A stretch of 8,928 nucleotides of DNA, taken from DASROJ01 sp035646975. GTDB lineage: Bacteria > Acidobacteriota > Polarisedimenticolia > JACPZX01 > DASXTC01. Below the pieces are notes generated by a model. It was not told where the DNA came from. It did not search any database and saw only the letters and a program-made list of their open reading frames with translations. The translations under genes were made by a program, and so were the position numbers. This document shows positions 1 through 6,719 of this stretch, one piece after another. Where the stretch lies: contig DASROJ010000239.1 in assembly GCA_035646975.1 (NCBI GenBank), forward strand, positions 1 to 8,928, written 5' to 3'. Numbering within the stretch: the first letter of the stretch is position 1; every line of letters starts with the position of its first letter.

Positions 1-1676
1 GCCTCGAAGTATCGTCCATAGTGCGCCTTCAACACCGTCGTCTTCTTGCCGGTCAGATCGAAGGTGAAGCCGATTCGCGGAGCCACCGGAACCGTGCGGA
101 AGATGTTGGCGCTGCCCGGCACCGAGCCCCGATTGACATCAACCCGGATGCCTGGGTTGATGGTGAACCGGTCATTTACCTGCCAGGAGTCCTGAACAAA
201 GGCGCTGGCGCGCGTGTTGACCGCCTTGAGGTCATAGCTGTATCCGAGATAGGCATAAGAGTACCCGTACGTAACGTTGTCATAGTAGTAGGCGCCGCCT
301 GGATAACCATACTGGCTCCGAACATGCGACCGCTCGAATTCGACGCCGTACTTGAAGTCGTGCTTGCCTGTCAGAAATGTGTCCGAGTAGTGGGAGATCG
401 TGGCATTCAGGACGTGACGGTACCGGTCCGCCAGGTAATAGTACGCTGAGTTCTGTGAGGCAAACCCGCTGTCGTCAACGTGTCCCGGCTGCTGGTAACC
501 ACTTGTCGGGTCGAGGTAGTAGTATCCGTACCAGCCGGTATAAGCCATGTTCAGCGTCGTCTTGTCTGACAGCACGCTGCGCCAGGTCAGGTTCCAGTCC
601 CATTCCGGCGCCGTTTCCTTGACCGTGGCCTCGAGCGGCGTGAAGGCATCCCCACCGCGCCCGGTGACGTCGAACCGGTCGAACTCGCCCCAGGCTTCGA
701 ACGTGTTGTTCGGGTTGACCTGCCATGTCAGCTTGGCGAACAGCCTCGGGTCCTTTTCTGTCCTGAGGGGACCCCCGTCGGAACTGTCGTCGCGCAGATA
801 TTGCGCCGAAACGAAATACCAGAGCTTGTCCTTGATGAACGGCCCGCCCACCTGTGCCGTCGTGTCGTAGAACTTCTCCTGTGTCGGCGGCGCGAATGAC
901 GCATCGCTTGAGTTTTTCGCGACGAGGCTCTTGGGAACGTTCAGGATGTCGATCAGCCCGGAGAATTCGTTGCCACCGGACTTGGTGACGCTGTTGAAGA
1001 CAACTCCGGTGAAACCCCCATATTCGGCCGGCGCACCGAGGGCAACGAGCTGCACTTCCTTCATCAGGTTGAAGTTGAAGAAGGCAAAGGGAGTGCCACC
1101 TTCGGGGTCGCTCACGTCGACACCGTCAATCTGATAGGCGTTGGCCGAGCTGCCGCCGCCCCCGAACGCCGCGCTGTCGTTGATCCCCGGTGCGAGGTCC
1201 AGGATGTCGGGCTGGAACCGGGTGGTCGGGAGATTCTGGAGGTAGTCATTGGAAAAATTTGTCGGCGTGGCAGAGCTGGCCAGGTCCACCAGGGGCGATT
1301 GCCCCGATACGACCACCGTCTCCTCGCCGCCTCTTGCCGTGAGCTTGATGTCGACGTCCAGCGTCTTGGTGGCCTCCAGCACGATCCCGTCCCGCTGGAC
1401 CTTCTGATATCCCTCGATCGAGTATTTCAGCGTGTAGGTGCCGGGCGGCAAGTCTGTGAAGCGGTAAGTGCCGTTCTTGTCGGTCGTCAGCGCATGCACC
1501 CCCCCGATGTAATCGGGGCTTTGCAGCTCGACCACGACACCGGGAATCCTTCCACCTGTCTCGTCGGTGACCGTTCCCCTGATCGCGCCGGTGTTCCTGC
1601 TCTGGGCATGGACCGCCGCGGGGATGAGCGAGAGCACCAGGATTGCAGTGGCGACTGCGAGCAACCTGCGTCTCAT
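1..1676 (-). CDS. TonB-dependent receptor, Oar-like, with N-terminal carboxypeptidase-regulatory-like domain (partial, C-terminus beyond window)
   Basis: An outer-membrane TonB-dependent receptor, read on the minus strand from ATG at 1676-1674; 558 codons are open to the window start, so the rest of the barrel is missing. Residues 1-24 form a Sec signal peptide (MRRR, hydrophobic stretch, likely cut after VHA before QS). Residues about 29-113 match a carboxypeptidase-regulatory-like beta-sandwich (GAIRGTVTDETGGRIPG; later DLPPGTYTLKY). The plug follows at about 119-235 (TVVVSGQSPLVD, YQIDGVDVSDP, GGFTGVVFNSVTKSGGNEF). From about 240 onward there are alternating aromatic barrel strands (KDKLWYFVSAQYLRDD; FVQDSWQVNDRFTINPGIRVD), still running at residue 558. 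Such receptors are usually about 900-1100 residues, so roughly half is present. They import or bind large substrates, or proteins in Oar-like members; the ligand here cannot be told. GGAGGT four bases upstream supports the start. It diverges from the sulfatase-TPR gene. Confidence 0.93.
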   Translation of the reverse strand, partial: MRRRLLAVATAILVLSLIPAAVHAQSRNTGAIRGTVTDETGGRIPGVVVELQSPDYIGGVHALTTDKNGTYRFTDLPPGTYTLKYSIEGYQKVQRDGIVLEATKTLDVDIKLTARGGEETVVVSGQSPLVDLASSATPTNFSNDYLQNLPTTRFQPDILDLAPGINDSAAFGGGGSSANAYQIDGVDVSDPEGGTPFAFFNFNLMKEVQLVALGAPAEYGGFTGVVFNSVTKSGGNEFSGLIDILNVPKSLVAKNSSDASFAPPTQEKFYDTTAQVGGPFIKDKLWYFVSAQYLRDDSSDGGPLRTEKDPRLFAKLTWQVNPNNTFEAWGEFDRFDVTGRGGDAFTPLEATVKETAPEWDWNLTWRSVLSDKTTLNMAYTGWYGYYYLDPTSGYQQPGHVDDSGFASQNSAYYYLADRYRHVLNATISHYSDTFLTGKHDFKYGVEFERSHVRSQYGYPGGAYYYDNVTYGYSYAYLGYSYDLKAVNTRASAFVQDSWQVNDRFTINPGIRVDVNRGSVPGSANIFRTVPVAPRIGFTFDLTGKKTTVLKAHYGRYFE

Positions 1677-1680
1677 TTAG

Positions 1681-1686
1681 ACCTCC
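1681..1686 (-). promoter_or_regulatory. Ribosome binding site of the TonB-dependent receptor
   Basis: On the minus strand this reads GGAGGT, followed by four bases (CTAA) and the ATG at 1676. It is a near-perfect Shine-Dalgarno sequence. It selects this ATG, whose product begins directly with a signal peptide. Confidence 0.75.
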
Positions 1687-1740
1687 ACCAGCCATGAAGC
1701 AGGGCATGCGGACCAGCCCCGACCGTTAAACTCTCCCCTG

Positions 1741-1767
1741 TTTATCACGCCCGCCAGCTTTCATAAA
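1741..1767. promoter_or_regulatory. Candidate dyad / divergent promoter elements between receptor and sulfatase-TPR genes
   Basis: The 119-bp divergent region holds TTTATCA at 1741-1747 and TCATAAA at 1761-1767, an inverted pair (TTTATCA versus TTTATGA on the other strand) separated by 13 bp in otherwise GC-rich DNA. Each half contains a -10-like hexamer for its own direction: CATAAA on plus and GATAAA on minus, each 4 of 6 to TATAAT. No convincing -35 box accompanies either. This could be a pair of overlapping divergent promoters or one operator. The support is the dyad and its AT content only. Confidence 0.25.
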
Positions 1768-1795
1768 GAGGAAACTCCGGTTAAGATCCTCCGCC

Positions 1796-4135
1796 ATGCA
1801 GAAAAAGCTCCGCGCGCGCGTGCTCCTGGGTGTCGGCTTCACGCTGCTCATCGCGGCGACCGCCTGGTACCTCCGGACACATGCAAGCGCGGCGCTCGGC
1901 CACCCCGAGGGCGGGCTGACGACGCACGACTTGAATCTGATCGTCGTCACTCTCGACACGACGCGGGCCGATCGGCTGGGTTGCTATGGCTACCGCGACG
2001 TCGCCACGCCGCACATCGACGAGCTGGCAAAGCAGGGCGCGCTGTTCGAGCAGGCGCATTCGGCGGTGCCGCTCACGCTGCCGTCGCACTCCTCCATCTT
2101 CACCGGCAAGTATCCCCCCGCGCATGGCGTGCGCGACAACGGCGGCTACTTCCTGTCTGAAAGCGAGGAGACCCTGGCCGAGGTGCTGAAGAAGGAGGGG
2201 TTCGCCACGGGAGGATTCGTTTCGGCCTACGTGCTCGACCACCGGTGGGGCATCGCCCAGGGGTTCGACACCTACTTCGACGATTTCGACCTGCTCAAGC
2301 GCGGCGCCGTCAACATGGGCGACATCCAGAGGAGGGGCGACGAGACACTGGACAAGGCGATCGACTGGCTGCGCGCTCAGCGCGACCACCGTCTGTTCGC
2401 CTGGATCCATTTCTACGACCCTCACTCTCCCTACGATCCGCCCGAACCATACGCCACCGCATACGCCGGACGCCCTTACGTCGGCGAGATAGCCTTCGTC
2501 GACTCCCTGATCGGCCGGCTGCTCACCTCGTTATCCGAGATGGGCCTGCGCGACCGCACGCTGATCGTCGTCACCGGCGACCATGGCGAGAGCCTTGGTG
2601 AACATAATGAGTCCGGCCACGCCTTCTTTGTTTACGGGTTTTCCACTCACGTGCCCCTGATTTTCAGCGGTCCCTGGGCCGGCATGCGCGGCAGGAAGAT
2701 CCCCGGAGTGGTGCGCACGATCGACCTGATGCCCACCGTACTCGATCTTCTGGAGATCCACCAGCCGAACGCTGGCCAGGGAGTCAGCCTCCGCCCGCTT
2801 CTCGAAGGGCGCGCGCGCCCGGAGCCGCCGCCCGCCTACTCAGAGTCGTTCTATCCCCGCTACCATTTCGGCTGGAGCGACCTGCGAACTCTCCGCGACG
2901 ACCGCTACCGGTTCATCGAGGCGCCCCGCCCCGAGCTGTACGACGTCGCCGCCGATCCGGGCGAGACCAGCAACCTCGCCGGCAGCCTGCCGCAGGTGGT
3001 CGACCGTATGCGGGAGGAGCTGGCCGATGTCGAATCGTCGATGGGCAAGGCTCCCTCCACCGCGGCTCCGGTGGAGATGGACGAGGAGACCCAGAAGAAA
3101 CTGGCCGCTCTGGGATATGTCGGCTCCACCGTCGACACCAGCGGCAAACGAAGCGCCGACCTTCCCGACCCCAAGGACAAGATCGACATCGTCAACCGGA
3201 TGCACCAGGCGCGCGAGGACCAGCTCAAAGGGGACGTGAAGTCCTCCATCGACGCCCTCAGGAAGGTGGTCGCCGATGCTCCCGAGGTGATCGACGCCTG
3301 GTTCCGGCTCGGCAACGCCTACCTCGAGCAGCGCGACCTGCCCAATGCCCTGGCGATGTTTCGCAGGACGCTCGAGCTCAAGCCCGACCATGACTGGGCG
3401 GTCGTAGGTCTGGCCGACACCTTCGCCGAGATGGGCAGGCTCGACGAGGCCGTGGTCGGCTACCGGAGGTATCTCGAGCGCGACCCGGTCAACGACAACG
3501 TCGCCTATCGGCTCGCCGAGATGCTGCTGGACGCCGGTCGGCTGGACGAGTCGTCATCGATGTTCCGTCGCGTGCTGGAGATCAAGCCCGACCGGGCGGC
3601 GGCGGCCGTGGGTCTTGCCGCGGTGGCCCTGCGCACGAACGACACGCGCCGGGCGCGCGCCGAGATCGGCCGCGCCCTGGCGATCGATCCCAACGCGCGC
3701 AACGCGCATTACGATCTCGCTCTGGCGCTGGAGGCCGACGGCGACGCGCGCGGCGCCACGGTCGAATACCGCAAGGAGATCGAGCTGCATCCCCATGCCT
3801 ACAAGGCGCGGTTCAACCTGGCGAGGCTGCTGGCGCAGGAGGGGGACCGGACCGCCCAGATCGGCGAGCTTCGCGCCGCGCTGAAGGAGAACTCCGACTA
3901 CACCCTCGCCCGCTTCTTCCTCTCCAAGGCGCTGCTCGATGCCGGCGACTTCGACTCGGCCCGGACCGAGGCCCTCGCGGCGCTGAAGGCCGAACCGGAG
4001 GGGTACTACTCGCCTCTTGGTTATTACGTGCTGGCCGATCTCTACGCCCGCCAGGGACTGCGCGCCGAGGCCGAAGAGTCGGTGCGGCGCGGCCGGCAGA
4101 TCGAGGCGCGCAATCTGCCCAGGCCTCCCTCCTGA
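1796..4135 (+). CDS. Sulfatase-fold (alkaline phosphatase superfamily) hydrolase/transferase with C-terminal TPR domain
   Basis: A 779-residue two-part protein. Residues about 8-25 are a single hydrophobic segment after MQKKLRAR, a signal anchor that should place the enzyme outside the cytoplasmic membrane. Residues about 45-400 are a sulfatase-type alkaline phosphatase superfamily domain: metal-ligand motif LDTTRADRLG (D54), nucleophile loop PLTLPSHSSIFTG, HFYDPH (205-210), TGDHGESLGEH (D262, H263), H275, H285 and the terminal LYDVAADPGETSNLA (381-395). The canonical sulfatase C/S-x-P-S-R becomes T94-L-P-S-H98, so Thr, not formylglycine, is the predicted nucleophile, as in LtaS-type phosphoglycerol transferases and phosphodiesterases. 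Residues about 470-770 form an alpha-helical TPR array (AWFRLGNAYLEQRDLPNALAMF and similar units), likely for protein binding. The substrate is unknown; a phospho-ester or phosphoglycerol group is as likely as a sulfate ester. No strong ribosome site precedes the ATG; AAGAGGA lies 23 bases upstream. The gene ends 21 bp from the convergent xdhC-like gene. Confidence 0.9.
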   Translation: MQKKLRARVLLGVGFTLLIAATAWYLRTHASAALGHPEGGLTTHDLNLIVVTLDTTRADRLGCYGYRDVATPHIDELAKQGALFEQAHSAVPLTLPSHSSIFTGKYPPAHGVRDNGGYFLSESEETLAEVLKKEGFATGGFVSAYVLDHRWGIAQGFDTYFDDFDLLKRGAVNMGDIQRRGDETLDKAIDWLRAQRDHRLFAWIHFYDPHSPYDPPEPYATAYAGRPYVGEIAFVDSLIGRLLTSLSEMGLRDRTLIVVTGDHGESLGEHNESGHAFFVYGFSTHVPLIFSGPWAGMRGRKIPGVVRTIDLMPTVLDLLEIHQPNAGQGVSLRPLLEGRARPEPPPAYSESFYPRYHFGWSDLRTLRDDRYRFIEAPRPELYDVAADPGETSNLAGSLPQVVDRMREELADVESSMGKAPSTAAPVEMDEETQKKLAALGYVGSTVDTSGKRSADLPDPKDKIDIVNRMHQAREDQLKGDVKSSIDALRKVVADAPEVIDAWFRLGNAYLEQRDLPNALAMFRRTLELKPDHDWAVVGLADTFAEMGRLDEAVVGYRRYLERDPVNDNVAYRLAEMLLDAGRLDESSSMFRRVLEIKPDRAAAAVGLAAVALRTNDTRRARAEIGRALAIDPNARNAHYDLALALEADGDARGATVEYRKEIELHPHAYKARFNLARLLAQEGDRTAQIGELRAALKENSDYTLARFFLSKALLDAGDFDSARTEALAALKAEPEGYYSPLGYYVLADLYARQGLRAEAEESVRRGRQIEARNLPRPPS

Positions 4136-4156
4136 GGCGCGTGCCGGACAGGGACG

Positions 4157-5239
4157 CTACTTCCCTGCCCGCCTGCGCGCCTGCACCAGCTCGGCCACGA
4201 TGCTGACGGCGATCTCGCCGGGCGAATCGCCGCCGATCGGCAGACCGATCGGCGCGCGCACCCGGGCGAGCTGGTCGTCGGTGACGCCCCGGGCTTTGAG
4301 CCGCTGCCACATGATCGCCACCTTGCGGCGCGAACCGATCATCCCGATATAGGCGGCCGGGGTCCTGACCGCCTGTTCGATGACCGGCTCGTCGTGTTGA
4401 TGCCCGCGGGTGACCGCGACGATGTACGACCCTTTGTCGATCGGCAGCCGCGCCATGGCCTGGTCCATCGGCAGCACCAGGGTCTGATCCGCCTCCGGGA
4501 ACCGGTCGGCGTTGGCAAACGCCGGACGATCGTCCACCACCACGACCCTGAAGCCGGCGGTGCGCGCCACCCGCGCCACCGCGAGCGAGACATGACCACC
4601 GCCGAACAGATAGAGGGTCGGCGGAGCATCGAGGGTCTCGAGCAGCAGGGTCGCGCGCGCGGCGACTTCATCCGGCGCCCGGAGCAGGCACGCACGGTCC
4701 TGCCCCAGCACGCTGAGCGCCTCTTCCACCACCCAGTCCGTCAGAGCCCTGTCGGCTCCCAGCGATCCCGAGCCGATCCGCAACCCTTTCCAGCTCACGA
4801 TCCCGTTGCCGAGCCATCGCAGCTCCGGTTCCCCGGCGGTGGCGAACAGGGTGGCCATCACCGTTTCATCCCGCGCCGTCATCGAGGCGACCGCCTGTCG
4901 GTAGACCTGCAGCGCCCCGTCACCCATCGCGCCGATCGGCTCGATGAGGATGTCGACGGTGCCGCCGCAGTTGAGCCCCTCGGCGCCAGCCTTCTTCTCG
5001 GTGAGCGTGAAACGACGCAGCGAAGCCAGGCTCGAGGACATCGCGAGACGGGCCAGCGCATGAACTTCGGCTTCGAGACAGCCGCCGCCCACCGTGCCGC
5101 GCTGGCTTCCATCGTGAAGGACGAGCAGCTTCGAGCGTCGCGACATCGGCAGGGAGCCGGAGGCGGAGACGACGCTGGCGAGCGCCGCGTTCTGCTCGCG
5201 GGCGATCAGCTCCACCACTTCTTCGAGGATCTCTCGCAT
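4157..5239 (-). CDS. XdhC/CoxI family protein (molybdenum cofactor insertion/sulfuration accessory factor)
   Basis: A 360-residue cytoplasmic protein of the XdhC/CoxI family. Members bind molybdenum cofactor and help load the sulfurated cofactor into xanthine dehydrogenase/CO dehydrogenase-type hydroxylases. The N-terminal XdhC/CoxI domain shows LASVVSASGSLP (20-31), GTVGGGCLE (48-56) and the family cysteine motif GLNCGGTVDILIEP (88-101). The C-terminal Rossmann-type domain begins at LYLFGGGHVSLAVARVA (209-225) and continues with VVVVDDRP (232-239), AVTRGHQHDEPV (275-286), YIGMIGSRRK (297-306) and PIGLPIGGDSPGEIAVSIVAE (330-350). Both domains are complete and the length is normal. The ATG at 5239 fits the usual family N-terminus (MREILEEVVELI), although GGGAGG is a rather distant 16 bases upstream. 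No hydroxylase subunit or MobA-like cytidylyltransferase lies in the window, so its client enzyme is elsewhere. It is divergent from kamA and convergent with the sulfatase-TPR gene. Confidence 0.92.
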   Translation of the reverse strand: MREILEEVVELIAREQNAALASVVSASGSLPMSRRSKLLVLHDGSQRGTVGGGCLEAEVHALARLAMSSSLASLRRFTLTEKKAGAEGLNCGGTVDILIEPIGAMGDGALQVYRQAVASMTARDETVMATLFATAGEPELRWLGNGIVSWKGLRIGSGSLGADRALTDWVVEEALSVLGQDRACLLRAPDEVAARATLLLETLDAPPTLYLFGGGHVSLAVARVARTAGFRVVVVDDRPAFANADRFPEADQTLVLPMDQAMARLPIDKGSYIVAVTRGHQHDEPVIEQAVRTPAAYIGMIGSRRKVAIMWQRLKARGVTDDQLARVRAPIGLPIGGDSPGEIAVSIVAELVQARRRAGK

Positions 5240-5322
5240 CGCGATCGAGGGTAGGCCTCCCTCCGGACATCGTCAAGACGATGCCACCGATCAAAAAATT
5301 TCATCAATAGCATCTGTTCTGC

Positions 5323-5353
5323 TTGACAGTGGATCGGATCGTGTTAATGTTAT
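5323..5353 (+). promoter_or_regulatory. Candidate sigma70-type promoter for the kamA operon
   Basis: A perfect TTGACA lies at 5323-5328 in an AT-richer stretch of the divergent region. The -10 is less clear. TGTTAT at 5348-5353 (4 of 6 to TATAAT) gives a long 19-bp spacer; TAATGT at 5345-5350 gives 16 bp with 3 of 6. Transcription would start near 5360 and leave a leader of about 237 nt before kamA. It is oriented correctly for the three-gene operon. Confidence rests mainly on the -35 box and the location. Confidence 0.45.
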
Positions 5354-5356
5354 CCG
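5335..5356. promoter_or_regulatory. Candidate operator: 22-bp dyad overlapping the kamA -10 region
   Basis: CGGAT at 5335-5339 and ATCCG at 5352-5356 are perfect inverted 5-mers. The exact centre of the dyad is TTAA (5344-5347), giving CGGAT-N4-TTAA-N4-ATCCG, with 14 of 22 positions symmetric. Its position across the spacer and -10 of the candidate promoter is where a dimeric repressor would bind. No regulator gene is visible nearby and the family cannot be named. It could be chance. Confidence 0.35.
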
Positions 5357-5360
5357 CAAC

Positions 5361-5597
5361 ATGATGACGATCGTTTTGAGCGTCGATCACAGCTTCAGCA
5401 ACTCGATAGAGCTTTCAGTTCGAGCCCATCAAATCCAATCTGGCCGATTCATCCTTCCGGCCTCGCGCGAGGATCGTCCTCGCCGCTTCCCCTTCCCGAT
5501 CCCACCCATGGCTCCTTCAACCGACACCCGGAGAGCTTCCTAATGCCCTTCATCCCGGCGACGGTAGAAATGTGTTCAAGGAGCCTCCGAGGAGTTA
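5361..5597 (+). promoter_or_regulatory. Long 5' leader of the kamA operon, with small hairpins and tiny open frames
   Basis: This is the only noncoding stretch near 300 bp in the window. It contains a 6-bp hairpin CGAGGA-TCG-TCCTCG at 5468-5482 and a weaker GGCCG/CGGCC pairing just upstream. An open frame of 60 codons runs 5361-5543; its third positions look far less GC-biased than the real genes and it resembles no family I know. Its TAA overlaps an ATG (TAATG, 5541-5545) opening a 23-codon frame that ends at 5614, inside kamA. I do not see lysine-riboswitch core motifs or a T-rich terminator. It is best described as an untranslated leader of unknown function, possibly with coupled upstream small frames. 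Confidence 0.35.
5589..5594 (+). promoter_or_regulatory. Ribosome binding site of kamA
   Basis: GAGGAG followed by TTA and the ATG at 5598. The spacing is short (3 nt from the last G), but it is the only purine-rich Shine-Dalgarno match near this start. The first upstream in-frame methionine is not needed to complete the family N-terminus. Confidence 0.55.
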
Positions 5598-6719
5598 ATG
5601 GAGACCGACTCTAGCAATTCCCCCAACCCGCAGTCACAGATCGACCCGACCGACTGGAACGATTGGCGCTGGCAGATGCGAAACCGCCTTGCGTCCATCG
5701 AAGATCTGCAGCGGTACCTCCGTCTCACGCCGTCGGAGATCAACGGCATCAAGATGGCGCAGGGACGTTTCCCGGTGGGGATCACCCCCTACTGGGCATC
5801 GCTGCTCGACCCGGTCAACGCCAGGTGTCCGCTCAGGATGCAGGTGGTCCCGACCGCGCAGGAACACCTGGTCTCCAGGAACGAGATGGTCGACCCGCTG
5901 GCGGAGGACAGCCACTCGCCGGTGCCGGGCATCGTCCACCGGTATCCCGACCGGGTGCTGCTGCTTCCTCTTAATATGTGCGCCGCCTACTGCCGGTACT
6001 GCACCCGGTCGCGCTGGGTGGGCGACGAAAACGAGATGATCTTCGGGCCCCGGCTCGACGGGGCCATCGATTACCTGCGCAAGAACAAGCAGATCCGCGA
6101 CGTGCTCATCTCGGGCGGCGACCCGCTGCTGTTTTCCGACAAGCGGCTCGACGAGCTGCTCGGCAGGCTGAGGGCGATCGAGCACATCGAGTTCATCCGT
6201 ATCGGCACCCGGGTGCCGGTCTTCCTGCCGATGAGGATCACCCCGGAGCTGATCGCCACGATGCGGAAGTACCACCCGCTCTGGATCAGCATCCATTTCA
6301 ACCATCCCCTGGAGATAACCCCCGAGGTGAAGAAGGCCTGTGGCCTGCTGGCCGACGGTGGGTTCCCCCTGGGCAGCCAGTCGGTGCTCCTCAAGGGAAT
6401 CAACGACGACCCGGCCGTCTTCAAGCAGCTGGTGCACGAGCTGCTGAAGATCCGGGTGAGACCGTATTACATCTATCAGTGCGATCCGGTGACCGGGACC
6501 ACGCATTTCAGGACCACGGTCGCCAAGGGAGTGGAAATCATCGAGGCCCTGCGCGGCCACACCACCGGATACGCGGTGCCCACGTTCGTCGTGGACGCCC
6601 CCGGCGGTGGCGGCAAGGTGCCCATCAACCCCAACTACGTGCTGGAGTACGCCAACGGCGTGCTCAAAGTCCGCAACTACGCGGGCGAACAGTACACATA
6701 CAATGAGGAAGCCTCATGA
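5598..6719 (+). CDS. kamA: Lysine 2,3-aminomutase (KamA-family radical SAM, PLP-dependent)
   Basis: A 373-residue cytoplasmic radical SAM enzyme of the KamA family, predicted to convert L-lysine to beta-lysine (3,6-diaminohexanoate). The [4Fe-4S]/SAM motif is C128-AAY-C132-RY-C135. TRSR (136-139) follows; R137 matches the Arg that binds the substrate carboxylate in clostridial lysine aminomutase. ISGGDPLL (171-178) is the SAM-binding glycine motif. K340 in DAPGGGGKVP is the PLP lysine. D296 (YIYQCDP) and D333 (VVDAPGGGG) match the two Asp residues that grip the lysine side-chain amino group; their spacing to K340 (44 and 7) equals that in the clostridial enzyme. Glutamate 2,3-aminomutases carry Lys and Asn there, so lysine is the better substrate. 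The N-terminal DWNDWRWQMRNR is typical of stand-alone KamA; an EpmB role in EF-P modification is less likely given the operon. Its TGA overlaps the next ATG by 4 bp. Confidence 0.93.
   Translation: METDSSNSPNPQSQIDPTDWNDWRWQMRNRLASIEDLQRYLRLTPSEINGIKMAQGRFPVGITPYWASLLDPVNARCPLRMQVVPTAQEHLVSRNEMVDPLAEDSHSPVPGIVHRYPDRVLLLPLNMCAAYCRYCTRSRWVGDENEMIFGPRLDGAIDYLRKNKQIRDVLISGGDPLLFSDKRLDELLGRLRAIEHIEFIRIGTRVPVFLPMRITPELIATMRKYHPLWISIHFNHPLEITPEVKKACGLLADGGFPLGSQSVLLKGINDDPAVFKQLVHELLKIRVRPYYIYQCDPVTGTTHFRTTVAKGVEIIEALRGHTTGYAVPTFVVDAPGGGGKVPINPNYVLEYANGVLKVRNYAGEQYTYNEEAS

Noticed and set aside
1781..2425. A 214-codon open frame on the minus strand, opposite the sulfatase domain
   Set aside because: It lies wholly opposite a gene with clear motifs, resembles no family, and is explained by high GC content, which removes stops in the antisense frames.
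4149..4167. CAGGGA-N7-TCCCTG hairpin between the convergent sulfatase-TPR and XdhC genes
   Set aside because: The stem is only 6 bp, overlaps the XdhC stop and has no T-tract on either strand, so calling a terminator would be guesswork.
4394..5254. A 286-codon plus-strand frame opposite the XdhC gene
   Set aside because: The minus-strand XdhC has all family motifs in order; the plus frame is a shadow rich in His, Arg and Gln without domain signal.
5361..5597. Lysine riboswitch upstream of kamA
   Set aside because: The position and pathway make it attractive, but I cannot find the conserved core elements of the lysine riboswitch and there is no terminator or sequestering stem that fits one.
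5634..6560. A 308-codon minus-strand frame opposite kamA, and a 405-codon minus-strand frame (6677-7894) opposite ligase 1
   Set aside because: Both mirror the codon bias of the real plus-strand genes, show low-complexity His, Arg, Asp and Gly-rich products, and have no recognisable domains.
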